NCBI GenBank assembly: GCA_965215475.1 | Contig: OZ244061.1 | Location: 2,232,001-2,296,000 of the forward strand | Length of the DNA: 64,000 bases | Direction: 5' to 3' | Source of the DNA: Bin80 sp965215475 | GTDB lineage: Bacteria > Bacteroidota > Rhodothermia > Rhodothermales > Bin80 | Shown here: positions 36,895 to 46,070 of the stretch, in pieces | Layout of the letters: every line of letters begins with the position of its first letter | Position numbering within the stretch: the first letter of the stretch is position 1 | Program-made: the position numbers and the translations under genes | The notes under the pieces: generated by a model | The model's input: only the letters and a program-made list of their open reading frames with translations | Database searches by the model: none | Told to the model about the DNA's origin: nothing

Positions 36895-37101
36895 ATGCAA
36901 GTCAACCTTATGCCTCCTCGTGTACTCCCAAAAAAGAGAACTGCAGATCATTCTGATGGCAAATCGCGATTTTTCCAAGAGTTACCGACGATTGGCCTTA
37001 ACGTAAGCGATGTGGGGATGAATTTTGACCGCGAATCGTGTGAATTTTACACCGAAGATCTGCCCCCCTGTACCTCTTCTTGCAAGTGTAAACCGATCTA
37101 A
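36895..37101 (+). CDS. Possible small protein with Cys-rich C-terminus
   Basis: An ATG at 36895 opens 68 codons, ending in EDLPPCTSSCKCKPI. There is no signal peptide, no recognised domain and no clear ribosome-binding site. It lies in a 700-bp gap between two minus-strand genes. It may be a real small gene or chance. The remainder of 36646-37349 shows no gene; a 7-bp inverted repeat near 37226-37258 may help end LarA-like transcription. Confidence 0.25.
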   Translation: MQVNLMPPRVLPKKRTADHSDGKSRFFQELPTIGLNVSDVGMNFDRESCEFYTEDLPPCTSSCKCKPI

Positions 37102-37349
37102 ATTATAGGGGGCTCGGACGGATACGGCTCCTTTATTGAGGTAAATACTGAACAGATTCACAGGTTTATGCCTGAACTGGTCGAGGCAACATTTTGCTCA
37201 GAATGTTGAGTAAATAGTTATGGCAAGAATAGCGAGCGTGTGTTCCGTGTCGCCGCTATTATCACCATATATTTGAAAGCAAGCTGTCTATATATTTTGA
37301 CGATGTCTTTGATTCATGGGTGAATCTGCATGGCAAGGGAAGAAAATAC

Positions 37350-38597
37350 CTAGATCGTAGCAGAGTCAAGTTTATATAGATGTTCTCCGGCTTTGGGCAC
37401 GTACAGATAATCTGAATCATTTCGATCTCTCCATGAGGGGAGGTCAATAGAGCGTGGGTCGCAGTATCCAAGACCAACTTTGTCGCATCGTTCTTTGGGA
37501 ATCTGACTAGCAAGTGTAAGGTGAATACGAGGGGTTTCCACACCATTCTTGTAGGCGGTTTGTCCACGAACATGTGCTGCGTGTGCAAGAACAGTCCATG
37601 GATAATGACAATACTTATCCCAGTGTGCTTTGAAGTAGTCGGTCCCATGAAAACCGATAGTATCCAGAAGGGTGCCGTGTGTATACGAGAGTTCTGAAAT
37701 GTGTGGAGCATAGAGGAGGATTTCGCCACCATCGGCAATAACTGGTTCTAGCTTATACATCCCTTTTGCTCCCGTCCATAGATCATCATACATGAGGGGG
37801 ATGATCGCAAAAGCCTGAGAAACTGGTTTCTTCATCCAGGTGATATGTAGTTGAGCAGAATGTTGGGCAGCTCTCAACCAGGATTGGTCCTCATCGTCTC
37901 CGATATATATTCCAGCCAGATTATTGTCTTGCACAACCAGATTCATGAATACACGCTTGCAGGGAAGTTCATTGGCTGCTCGGTTGATCAACCGTCGAAT
38001 TGGAGTGTCGTACGTGCCGATAATCGCTCGGCTGGACATGAGGGCACCTGTCCAATGCGTAAAGTCAATTACTTCAGACCCACTGATTCCAGGAAAAAAA
38101 TACTTATTTCCACCTGAAAACCCTGCAACCTCATGTGGAAAAACCGGCCCGCACACCATAGCTATGTCATAGTCAAGTACTTTTCGGTTGATCGTCACAG
38201 GAAGGGGGCGCTTGATCAGTCCTTCGGTAATTGAATACACCTCTTCATCTGAAATGGTCGCTAAGGTGACGAGTTCTGACGGGTCATCCCAGACATGATT
38301 GAAAAGGTTGATGTTTGAATAACGGTTGCGTCTTTCAGCATCCGAGATTCCCACAAGCGTTAACCGAGCCTGCTCACTCATCGGCGGGTGGGTTCCAAGC
38401 GCAATCAGGAAATCCAGAGCCGCCACTTGCCCCAGTAGAAGATCACAGATCAAGGGAAAAATTGTAGGGAGTGGTGCCGTACGCGTTGCATCGGGGATGA
38501 TGACCAGGATTCGATCACTGCGCGCAAACTTGTCCTGTAATTCTTTTTCAAGAATCTTAGCGATATCTATCTGATTGAGTGAAGCTTTTGGTTCCAT
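37350..38597 (-). CDS. LarA-like nickel-pincer racemase family protein (DUF2088)
   Basis: The 415-residue protein has LarA family motifs: ILVIIPDATRTAP near residue 30, FLIALGTHPPMSEQARL, and GPVFPHEVAGFSGGNKYFFP near residue 170. In lactate racemase the His and Lys residues of these segments hold the nickel-pincer cofactor and substrate. The family now includes racemases and epimerases of other 2-hydroxy acids and sugar acids. No larB, larC or larE genes for cofactor synthesis are in the window, so the cofactor would come from elsewhere. It is divergent from the sulfatase at 38659 with a 61-bp gap. The true substrate is open; a sugar acid fits the surroundings. Confidence 0.85.
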   Translation of the reverse strand: MEPKASLNQIDIAKILEKELQDKFARSDRILVIIPDATRTAPLPTIFPLICDLLLGQVAALDFLIALGTHPPMSEQARLTLVGISDAERRNRYSNINLFNHVWDDPSELVTLATISDEEVYSITEGLIKRPLPVTINRKVLDYDIAMVCGPVFPHEVAGFSGGNKYFFPGISGSEVIDFTHWTGALMSSRAIIGTYDTPIRRLINRAANELPCKRVFMNLVVQDNNLAGIYIGDDEDQSWLRAAQHSAQLHITWMKKPVSQAFAIIPLMYDDLWTGAKGMYKLEPVIADGGEILLYAPHISELSYTHGTLLDTIGFHGTDYFKAHWDKYCHYPWTVLAHAAHVRGQTAYKNGVETPRIHLTLASQIPKERCDKVGLGYCDPRSIDLPSWRDRNDSDYLYVPKAGEHLYKLDSATI

Positions 38598-38658
38598 TAA
38601 GGGCTTGTATTAATTCTCAAAGTATTAGATTCAGTGTGGTGACAATATTTAATGGAAC

Positions 38659-40200
38659 ATGATACACAAAAATTTCTGGGGAATTGCGGTTTTTATGGTC
38701 ATGCTCGGAAGTTTAGGCTGCCGGACCGCATCAGAGCGACCGAATATTCTCATTATCCTCGCGGATGACCTAGGATATTCCGATATTGGAGCGTACGGAG
38801 GTGAAATTCACACGTCAGCTCTTGACAAGCTAGCAGAAAACGGAGTCCGTTTCCGCCAGTTTTATAATGCAGGACGATGCTGTCCAACCAGAGCTTCCCT
38901 GTTGACTGGTCGCTATCCGCATGGTGTAGGAATGGGGGCAATGGTCTCTTCCGTTGATAGTGAGCTTACGACGGGGCCCTATCAGGGCTATCTCAGCGAA
39001 TCGGCGTTGACCCTCGCAGAAATGCTCCAGGACGTTGGGTACCACACCTATATGTCTGGAAAATGGCATGTTGGAGAGCGCCCTCAGCACTGGCCTCGCA
39101 TGCGCGGGTTTGAACGTTATTTTGGTTTAATCAGTGGTGCGAGTAGTTACTACGAGATCATTGAAAATCAGCCGCGTAAACGGCAAATGGTGCTTGGTGA
39201 TGATCCTTGGAGTCCACCAGATTCGGGGTTCTATATGACGGATGCATTCACCGATCACGCAATCAAATTCCTTCAAACGCATCCATCGGAGAAGCCATTT
39301 TTGCTCTATTTGGCCTATACGGCTCCACATTGGCCCTTACATGCACTCCCCGAAGATATCGCTAGGTATGCACATGAATACGAAGATGGATGGGATGTAC
39401 TACGTAAGGATCGCTATAAAAGAATGCAGGAACTGGGAGTGATCGACGAAACATATGCTCTTTCTTCCAGGGCCTCAGGGCTCCCTGCTTGGCAGGATAT
39501 GATCGACAAAAAGGATTGGGTACTACGTATGTCTGTATATGCCGCGATGGTGGATCGTATGGATCAGGGAATCGGACGGGTAGTTCATCAGTTGCAGTCT
39601 ATGGATGCACTGGACAACACCTTGATACTTTTCCTCTCGGATAATGGTGGATGTGCAGAGAGTGTGGATGGGCGCCAGTTGCATGATCCCCGTACACATG
39701 CAGGTGAGCGAGGGTCATATCTGGCTTATGAGGAAGCATGGGCGAATGTATCAAATACACCCTTTAGACTTTATAAGCAGTGGGTACACGAGGGAGGTAT
39801 CGCGACTCCTTTGATTGTACACTGGCCTGCCCGAATCAGAGGGCCCGGTCGAATTATTGATGAGCCCGGCCATGTCATTGATCTAATGGCAACGGTTGCG
39901 GAGGTTGCCCAAGGGACCTTGCCCCATTCGGATGGAAAGAGTCTGTTGCCACTGTTGGATATACCAGAGTACAGTTGGCCGGATCGTACGTTGTACTGGG
40001 AGCATATTGGGAATCGAGCGATCCGTCAGGGGGATTGGAAACTGGTTTGGGACCATGGACGTGCGGAATGGGAACTCTACAATCTGGCATCAGATGCAAC
40101 GGAACTGTATGATCTTGCCGCAGAAGCTTCCGAAATTGCTTCTAGTCTGCAGCAGCGTTGGGAGATGTGGGCGGACTCTATTGGGGTTCAATTGCGCTGA
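38659..40200 (+). CDS. Arylsulfatase-family lipoprotein
   Basis: The intact 513-residue protein has a lipoprotein signal (GIAVFMVMLGSLGC), the N-terminal metal-site motif NILIILADDLGYSDIGAYGG, and the formylglycine motif CCPTRASLLTGRYP with CxPxR. Other conserved segments are YMSGKWHVGER, FLSDNGGCAE, and the C-terminal GNRAIRQGDWKLVWD. The Cys would be converted to formylglycine by a maturase not encoded here. The enzyme hydrolyses sulfate esters, most likely of sulfated polysaccharide, at the outer membrane. It is the intact counterpart of the frameshifted sulfatase at 16362 but belongs to a different subfamily (CxPxR against CxAxR). Confidence 0.93.
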   Translation: MIHKNFWGIAVFMVMLGSLGCRTASERPNILIILADDLGYSDIGAYGGEIHTSALDKLAENGVRFRQFYNAGRCCPTRASLLTGRYPHGVGMGAMVSSVDSELTTGPYQGYLSESALTLAEMLQDVGYHTYMSGKWHVGERPQHWPRMRGFERYFGLISGASSYYEIIENQPRKRQMVLGDDPWSPPDSGFYMTDAFTDHAIKFLQTHPSEKPFLLYLAYTAPHWPLHALPEDIARYAHEYEDGWDVLRKDRYKRMQELGVIDETYALSSRASGLPAWQDMIDKKDWVLRMSVYAAMVDRMDQGIGRVVHQLQSMDALDNTLILFLSDNGGCAESVDGRQLHDPRTHAGERGSYLAYEEAWANVSNTPFRLYKQWVHEGGIATPLIVHWPARIRGPGRIIDEPGHVIDLMATVAEVAQGTLPHSDGKSLLPLLDIPEYSWPDRTLYWEHIGNRAIRQGDWKLVWDHGRAEWELYNLASDATELYDLAAEASEIASSLQQRWEMWADSIGVQLR

Positions 40201-40945
40201 GTATGTCTGCCAGCAGAGTGGAGATCAAGAAGCTTTCTCTGCATTTTATGTGTCACCGGAATCTTGGTCCACTTTGGGAGAGCAGATCAAGTCGGAGCGT
40301 TTGCTAGCTTTGGACGGTGTTTTTCACCAGATGGATAGAGATAGGGCAGGCGAAGCCTGAGTTGATCTTCAAATAAAAAGCTTTGCCACCAAGTGCATGA
40401 ACCACGAGTCCCTGCACCGGTCCACTCGGCGTTTAAGCAATCGTCGCTTTACTACTCAGTTTCAGCGTTTTTGATGGTAGCGACGAGTCTGGTTTCACTT
40501 TGTGTAATGGAAGATGCGATTCCAATGCGGAGGTTTAGACCTGCACCCACACATATCGTGATAGAACCATTATGGCTAAGGATTTTCTGCTACATAAGGG
40601 ACACCTGTACGTATCTTCACCGTGGGAAGAGTACGTATATGGTTATGTGTTCAATCTAGATGAATCCCCGATGGAACACATAGTGCGCTGCCGTACCTAT
40701 TTTTGTCCCCTGCATTGAAGCGACTCTGATCATTGTCTGTTTCCGACAAGACTCTGTTCATTTGTCTCTATCACTTTTTACACCGGAACTGGGTCTGGAA
40801 ATTTTTATGATGTTACTGTGAGGGTATGATTGTACTGGTGTCGTAGAATCTACAACAATACAAAGGTCATGAGGTAGAGGGTGACCTTTTAACTTCTGCG
40901 GGGGACACTACGGATCAACGTATCGAAATTGAAAATATACGATCG
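40201..40945. other. Gene-free intergenic region
   Basis: About 745 bp between convergent genes. Open frames here lack signal, motif or ribosome-binding site. I see no strong hairpin or repeat. It may be decayed coding DNA. Confidence 0.45.
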
Positions 40946-41530
40946 CTATTGAACGACCGTAAAGGGAACGCTCGCCATCGCATGCTTCCACATCATAGAA
41001 AGTGTGCCACCTTCTTCTGTCACATCGAAAAATCCAATCGTGAATTGGTCGGCACTGTGAGTCATTTCACGAACCATCATCGGAACACGCACGATATCTT
41101 TGTCAGGAGTATAGCCATAGGCTCCCCAGATTCCTTCTCCAGGTTCTCGTCCAGATTCTTTGGCCTCGTGTGTAGAAAGGATAAACATCCAGCCGTCTTG
41201 GCTTAAATCAACGAATACACTGTATTCACCGGCTGCAATCTCCATATCACCAATCATGAGGGGGATTTCCGTATGTAATCTGGTTGACTTGTTTGCACCT
41301 GCGCGCCAGACAGGAGCAGTTCCGGTCACCATCGCACCATAATCTTCGTCGGAGCCGAAGATGCCCGTGCGGCCACGAAGAATAGGACGGCCATAATCAA
41401 CAATGATCCAAGCTTCTCCAATTTGCGTTGATGCCTCTCCGCGAGGGGAGGATGACCGTTGAGAAAATGCGTCGCTAGTTCCAAAGAAGAGAAAAGCGAA
41501 TAAGAAGATTGCAGTACTGAGTCGGTGCAT
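40946..41530 (-). CDS. DUF2911 secreted protein
   Basis: The 194-residue protein has a signal peptide (TAIFLFAFLFFGTSDAFS) and the DUF2911 core: SPRGEASTQIGEAWIIVDYGRP, GRTGIFG, VWRAGANKSTRLHTEIPLMI, and IAAGEYSVFVDL. This family is common in Bacteroidota and Rhodothermota, and its function is unknown. It stands alone, 258 bp from the SPOR lipoprotein gene upstream. Length is normal for single-domain members. Confidence 0.9.
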   Translation of the reverse strand: MHRLSTAIFLFAFLFFGTSDAFSQRSSSPRGEASTQIGEAWIIVDYGRPILRGRTGIFGSDEDYGAMVTGTAPVWRAGANKSTRLHTEIPLMIGDMEIAAGEYSVFVDLSQDGWMFILSTHEAKESGREPGEGIWGAYGYTPDKDIVRVPMMVREMTHSADQFTIGFFDVTEEGGTLSMMWKHAMASVPFTVVQ

Positions 41531-41788
41531 GAGCGTGTTAAGAATATATTTTTCGCCTCTGTCAACGCAGGGGCTACGTTCCTGTTTCCTTGATCAGAGC
41601 TTCCCAGTATCAACAAAACATAGTCAAAGCTGCATGTGGATTCAGATCCGGTTTCTGGCCACACGATAAGCATCGAGATTCGTTCTGCATGCCAGTTGTG
41701 GCAAACTTCAAACTGAATCCAACTCAGACGGTGGTATTACTTCTGCGTTCTATATCCGCATTTTATGCTGCCCCCGAACCCGTTTCAA

Positions 41789-42358
41789 CTACTCGGTCGG
41801 AGTTCCAATAATTACCATGTCCGGCGCGATGAATGCACTGGCATAACTTTTCTCAACCGTTTCCAAGAAGCGCTCGGCATCATCCCGATGGAGGAAGTTT
41901 CCGATCCGAATGCGATAGTAGGGAGCACGAAAATCTTGATAGATGGGTGGCTTCGATTCGAATTGAGGGTATAACTGATAGAATGAAGTGTCTTCGACAA
42001 AATCCTGCCACCAAGCCAGAGCGTCTTCGATGATTTGATCTGCTTCCAGTTTATGTAATGTAGATAAAATCTGAACTCGAAATCCCGACTGCATATCCGA
42101 AGTATCGAATAACAGAGAATCGTCAGATAACAGTACATTGGGAATGTCATGTTGGATCATGGATGCAGGGCCAGCCAACTGTTCCTGATACGGTTCAGGG
42201 TTGAAATCTTCGTGCTGAGTCCAATCCCAGTCCACCAATAATTGGCCTCCCGTCTTTTCAGGAGTCGTATCCGCTAATGTCCTTGGGCCAGGAGTTGAAC
42301 AACTCGCTAGGCCATGCACGAAAAGGATTACGATGACACTACGATTAAATAGATACAT
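41789..42358 (-). CDS. SPOR-domain lipoprotein
   Basis: The 189-residue protein has a lipoprotein signal (VIVILFVHGLASC). After a linker, residues about 92-180 form a SPOR domain: SGFRVQILSTLHKLEADQII at its start and APYYRIRIGNFLHRDDAERF near its end. SPOR domains bind denuded glycan strands of peptidoglycan, often at the septum. Its start lies 14 bases inside the end of deoC, so the two genes overlap on one transcript. The location would be the inner face of the outer membrane. Confidence 0.88.
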   Translation of the reverse strand: MYLFNRSVIVILFVHGLASCSTPGPRTLADTTPEKTGGQLLVDWDWTQHEDFNPEPYQEQLAGPASMIQHDIPNVLLSDDSLLFDTSDMQSGFRVQILSTLHKLEADQIIEDALAWWQDFVEDTSFYQLYPQFESKPPIYQDFRAPYYRIRIGNFLHRDDAERFLETVEKSYASAFIAPDMVIIGTPTE

Positions 42359-43046
42359 TCTTCATTGCTTGGATGATTGCTACCGAAGCACTAGCTCCAA
42401 TCCTGGTTGCTCCAGCTCGAACCATTTTCATTGCTTCAGTATTGGTTCTTATTCCACCAGAAGCCTTAATGCCAAGGGTACTTCCGACGGTATCATGCAT
42501 CAGCACAATATCTTTCTCGGTGGCTCCTCCACCAGCAAACCCCGTTGAGGTTTTCACAAAATCTGCACCCGCATCGCGCGCCAATCGGCATGCCGTACGC
42601 TTTTCTTCATCCGTGAGTAAGACACACTCAAGAATGACCTTCACGAGGGCAGTATCCTTACAAATTCGTACAACTTCCTCAATATCTTTTCCGACTTCCT
42701 TGTATAAACCACTCTTTAATAAGCCTACTGCAATGACCATGTCAACTTCGGTTGCTCCCCTTTCAATAGCAAGCGATGCTTCCTTGGCTTTTGCAGCAGA
42801 ACAACTGTTCCCATGTGGAAACCCCAGAACCGTACAAATCGCCGGAGATTTCTCCCGGAGCATCAAATTAGCTTCTTTAACGTAGCAAGGAGGAACGCAC
42901 ACACTGGCAAAATTATAGGTAGCGGCTTCTTGACAAAGAACGGTTATGTCTTTGATCGTAGTATCAGCACCGAGTTTGGTATGATCAATCATTCCCGCCA
43001 ATTCAACGGCCTTCAAGTCTGAGCTATTGAGGTGTATATCACTCAT
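42345..43046 (-). CDS. deoC: Deoxyribose-phosphate aldolase
   Basis: The 233-residue protein carries DeoC motifs: MIDHTKLGADTTIKDI, FASVCVPPCYV, VLGFPHGNSCSAAKAKEA, VKVILECVLLTDEEK, and DFVKTSTGFAGGGAT with the Schiff-base lysine. It cleaves 2-deoxyribose-5-phosphate to glyceraldehyde-3-phosphate and acetaldehyde in nucleoside salvage, in the cytoplasm. The gene overlaps the SPOR lipoprotein gene by 14 bases and is divergent from the binding-protein gene upstream. Confidence 0.95.
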   Translation of the reverse strand: MSDIHLNSSDLKAVELAGMIDHTKLGADTTIKDITVLCQEAATYNFASVCVPPCYVKEANLMLREKSPAICTVLGFPHGNSCSAAKAKEASLAIERGATEVDMVIAVGLLKSGLYKEVGKDIEEVVRICKDTALVKVILECVLLTDEEKRTACRLARDAGADFVKTSTGFAGGGATEKDIVLMHDTVGSTLGIKASGGIRTNTEAMKMVRAGATRIGASASVAIIQAMKNVSI

Positions 43047-43114
43047 AATTAGGAAACAAGAGATCCCCGTTATAACTTATGATTCGTCTGCGGGTGCCAT
43101 CCGATCTCAACTCC

Positions 43115-43996
43115 ATGTGTCAAAGTTGTCTATTTTTGTTAGCCCTTACTGGATGCTCGGTAAGCCTGGAGGGCGAACGTACAGTTCAGGATGATCTAGA
43201 TCGTTTCCTTGAGGTACCTCACAGCATTAACAGAATTGTCCCTTTAGCACCTAGTATTACAGAACTCCTCTTTGCATCTGGGGCTGGATCAAAAGTTGTC
43301 GGGGTAACAGCCTATGATGACTATCCTCCTGCGGTTGATTCACTACCTAAGTATAGTGTTATGCCGTTGGATTTTGAAGCGATTGTTGCGTTAGAGGTGG
43401 ACTTAGTATTTGCCAGTGAGCAGGTAAATAATCCCAAAGATGCAGGTACATTTGCAGCAGTAGGAGTTCCTGTCTACTTCATTACGATAAATACACTTGA
43501 GGATTTAACGAGGACGATACGGGATCTGGGTGAATTATTAGGTACAGCAGATGCTGCAACCAAGCGGGCGGTACAGCTTGAAGATTCCCTCGCTCAACTT
43601 GCTTTGTTGACCGAAAAACTATCCGAAAAACCGGAAGTGCTTTTTTTGATAGAGACCGCCACATTGTATGCTTTTGGTCAGGGAAGCTACATCCATGAAA
43701 TGATTGAGATAGCCGGTGGTCAGAGCGTCACAAAGACGCAATCCATTCGGTTTCCAATTCTAACAGATGAGTTCGTTCTGATCTCAAACCCAGATGTAAT
43801 TGTTGGATCATTTGGACCAGAATTTGAGATGTCGCAGCTACTGGCACATCATCCTACCTGGGACATCTTGTCGGCGGTTGCTACGGAGCGGGTCTATCGA
43901 CTAGACTCTGCCATTTTACGACCCGGTCCACGTCTCGTAGCAGGAGCCTGGGAACTGGCAGGAACATTGCATTCTGACTTGGTGACCAGTCCATGA
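43115..43996 (+). CDS. Metal-chelate/corrinoid ABC transporter substrate-binding lipoprotein (BtuF/FepB-like)
   Basis: I choose the ATG at 43115 (MCQSCLFLLALTGC, a lipobox), giving 293 residues; an ATG at 43079 would add 12 residues. The fold signature is RIVPLAPSITELLFASGAGS and VVGVTAYDDYPPAV, then EVDLVFASEQVNNPKDAGTF and PGPRLVAGAWELAGTLH. Such proteins capture cobalamin or Fe-siderophore. Its stop overlaps the ATG of the permease gene (ATGA). No ATPase gene follows. Confidence 0.87.
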   Translation: MCQSCLFLLALTGCSVSLEGERTVQDDLDRFLEVPHSINRIVPLAPSITELLFASGAGSKVVGVTAYDDYPPAVDSLPKYSVMPLDFEAIVALEVDLVFASEQVNNPKDAGTFAAVGVPVYFITINTLEDLTRTIRDLGELLGTADAATKRAVQLEDSLAQLALLTEKLSEKPEVLFLIETATLYAFGQGSYIHEMIEIAGGQSVTKTQSIRFPILTDEFVLISNPDVIVGSFGPEFEMSQLLAHHPTWDILSAVATERVYRLDSAILRPGPRLVAGAWELAGTLHSDLVTSP

Positions 43997-45009
43997 ATCG
44001 GTGGACAGCTATGTTACTTCCTGTGGCATTTTTTAGTGTCATAATTTCCGTAAGTATAGGAAGGGAAGTTTCGTTTATGGAAGCTCTTTCAGTACTGTGG
44101 CATCATGTTACATTTGGATATGGCGCTGCTCCAGATCCTATAGCAGATCGTATTGTTTGGAAGCTTCGCTTTCCCCGTGCTGTACTTGCGCTGATTGTGG
44201 GAGGTGGACTTGGAATCATTGGTGCTGCCATGCAGACCTTGGTTCGTAACCCGCTAGCAGAGCCCTATATTCTAGGAATTTCCAGCGGTGCCACGGCAGG
44301 TGCATCGCTGTTCTATCTAGGCTTTTTACCTCCTCTGATTTCAAAAGCTCTTTCAATGCCCATCGCCGCATTCGCAGGAGGGTTATGTGCGATCTTGATC
44401 GTATATAGTGTTGCGGGGACGCGAGGGCATCTCTCGGTGACACGGTTACTATTGGCTGGGGTTGCCGTCGCATCTCTGATGGGCGCGTTAGCCTCATTCA
44501 TAACCCTTTCTTCTCCTGATCCAGACAAACTGAGGTCCGTGTTGTTTTGGCTTCTAGGTTCGCTCCATTTGGCCACATGGAATACGCTCATTTGGCCTGC
44601 AATTGCGGTCTCAATCGGCCTTGTCGTACTGCTTGTATTGGCACGACCATTAGATGGGATGCTGACAGGTGATGAATCGGCGCATTCTCTGGGCGTCCAG
44701 GTTGAATCAGTAAAACGAATCTTGATTGTTTTGGCTTCGCTCGTGACCGGATCGATTGTTGCGGCAAGTGGAGCAATTGGGTTTGTGGGATTGATTGTTC
44801 CTCACGCCGTCCGCTCCTTCACGGGGGTTACTCATGGAAGAGTATTGCCAGCATGTTTTATCGCCGGAGCAATCTTTCTTCTCTGGGCGGATCTTGTGGC
44901 GAGAGCTCTGTTACCCGGTGCACAATTACCGGTTGGTATTGTTACAGCGCTCTGCGGTGTGCCATTCTTCTTGATACTACTGCGTCAAAATCGTCATGGT
45001 TTTAGCTGA
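43993..45009 (+). CDS. FecCD/BtuC-type ABC transporter permease
   Basis: The 338-residue membrane protein has the FecCD motifs RIVWKLRFPRAVLALIVGG, GAAMQTLVRNPLAEPYILG, SSGATAGASLFYLG and GFVGLIVPHAVRSF (the cytoplasmic loop contacting the ATPase), with about ten hydrophobic segments. It moves cobalamin or ferric siderophore across the inner membrane. It is coupled to the binding-protein gene. The expected BtuD/FecE ATPase is not next: a prenyl synthase gene follows after 56 bp. The importer must therefore use an ATPase encoded elsewhere. Confidence 0.92.
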   Translation: MNRWTAMLLPVAFFSVIISVSIGREVSFMEALSVLWHHVTFGYGAAPDPIADRIVWKLRFPRAVLALIVGGGLGIIGAAMQTLVRNPLAEPYILGISSGATAGASLFYLGFLPPLISKALSMPIAAFAGGLCAILIVYSVAGTRGHLSVTRLLLAGVAVASLMGALASFITLSSPDPDKLRSVLFWLLGSLHLATWNTLIWPAIAVSIGLVVLLVLARPLDGMLTGDESAHSLGVQVESVKRILIVLASLVTGSIVAASGAIGFVGLIVPHAVRSFTGVTHGRVLPACFIAGAIFLLWADLVARALLPGAQLPVGIVTALCGVPFFLILLRQNRHGFS

Positions 45010-45065
45010 TCGTCTTATCAAGAATGGATGGGTAAGCCTATTCTAATCGCATAGATGTTAGTGTA

Positions 45066-46064
45066 ATGATGGAGGGAAATCAGAAGGAATCTGTGGTCAC
45101 GGTGCGGGATTTTCAATCTGTCGTGGAGGATGACCTCAAAGAGTTTTCTCGCCATTTCAAGGAAGCCGTGCGTGTGGAGCACGGGCTTCTGAATCTAGTA
45201 TTGCAATACTTTTTACGTCAGAAGGGCAAACGGATTCGGCCATTATTGGTGCTTCTGACCGCAAAAACATGTGGAGGTATCTGCGAGCGGAGTTATCGCG
45301 CTGCTGCTCTGGTTGAACTGCTTCATACGGCCACACTTGTGCATGATGATGTAGTGGATAAATCAGAAAAACGGCGAGGAGCCTTTTCGATCAACGCACT
45401 CTGGGGGAATAAAGTAGCTGTTTTGCTGGGAGACTACTTTTTGAGCCGCGGTTTGCTTTTGGCTCTGGAGCATGATGATTATGATCTGTTGCGAGTTCTC
45501 AGTGATGCAGTAAAGCGCATGAGTGAAGGAGAACTCCGTCAAGTACAACGTGCTCGCAGTATGGATATAGACGAAAGCTCTTATTACAGGATCATTTCCG
45601 ACAAAACGGCCTCACTTTTATCGGCATGTACACGCTGTGGTGCGTTAAGTGCAGATGCGGATGAAGAGCGTTTCAATGCTATGAATGAGTATGGAGAGCA
45701 GTTGGGTTTGGCATTCCAGATACGGGATGATCTCTTTGATTTTGGGACCCAGGAAGTAGGGAAACCCGTGGGGGCTGATTTCCAAAAGAAGTTGGTAACG
45801 CTTCCGCTGATCCATGCGCTTGAGGTCACAGATCAGCCCGAGCGGAAACGAATTCTGAAAATTATACGCAGGGGAAAACAGTCAAAAGAAAGTCGAAAGA
45901 TCATTCTCGAGTTTGTTGAATCAACCGGAGGACTTGCCTATGCACATGAACGTATGAACGAACATGTGAGAGCGGCTCAATCTTTGTTGAATATTTTTCC
46001 CGACTCCGAGGCCCGCCGGGCGATGCATACCCTTAGCCATTATGTGGTTTCGCGGAAAAAATGA
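45066..46064 (+). CDS. Polyprenyl (trans-isoprenyl) diphosphate synthase
   Basis: The 332-residue enzyme has KRIRPLLVLLTAK, the first Asp-rich motif LVHDDVVDKSEKRRG (DDxxD) and the second, QIRDDLFDFG (DDxxD). Residues before the first motif are bulky enough to suit medium- to long-chain products, such as octaprenyl diphosphate for the menaquinone side chain, but chain length cannot be fixed. It condenses isopentenyl diphosphate units in the cytoplasm. It ends 6 bp from the convergent GWxTD gene. Confidence 0.93.
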   Translation: MMEGNQKESVVTVRDFQSVVEDDLKEFSRHFKEAVRVEHGLLNLVLQYFLRQKGKRIRPLLVLLTAKTCGGICERSYRAAALVELLHTATLVHDDVVDKSEKRRGAFSINALWGNKVAVLLGDYFLSRGLLLALEHDDYDLLRVLSDAVKRMSEGELRQVQRARSMDIDESSYYRIISDKTASLLSACTRCGALSADADEERFNAMNEYGEQLGLAFQIRDDLFDFGTQEVGKPVGADFQKKLVTLPLIHALEVTDQPERKRILKIIRRGKQSKESRKIILEFVESTGGLAYAHERMNEHVRAAQSLLNIFPDSEARRAMHTLSHYVVSRKK

Positions 46065-46070
46065 TCGGCC

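Noticed and set aside
37262..37738. A 158-codon open frame on the minus strand
   Set aside because: It overlaps the LarA-like gene in another frame and has no recognisable motif.
42345..42885. Long plus-strand frame opposite deoC
   Set aside because: It is antisense to a complete deoxyribose-phosphate aldolase with all catalytic motifs.
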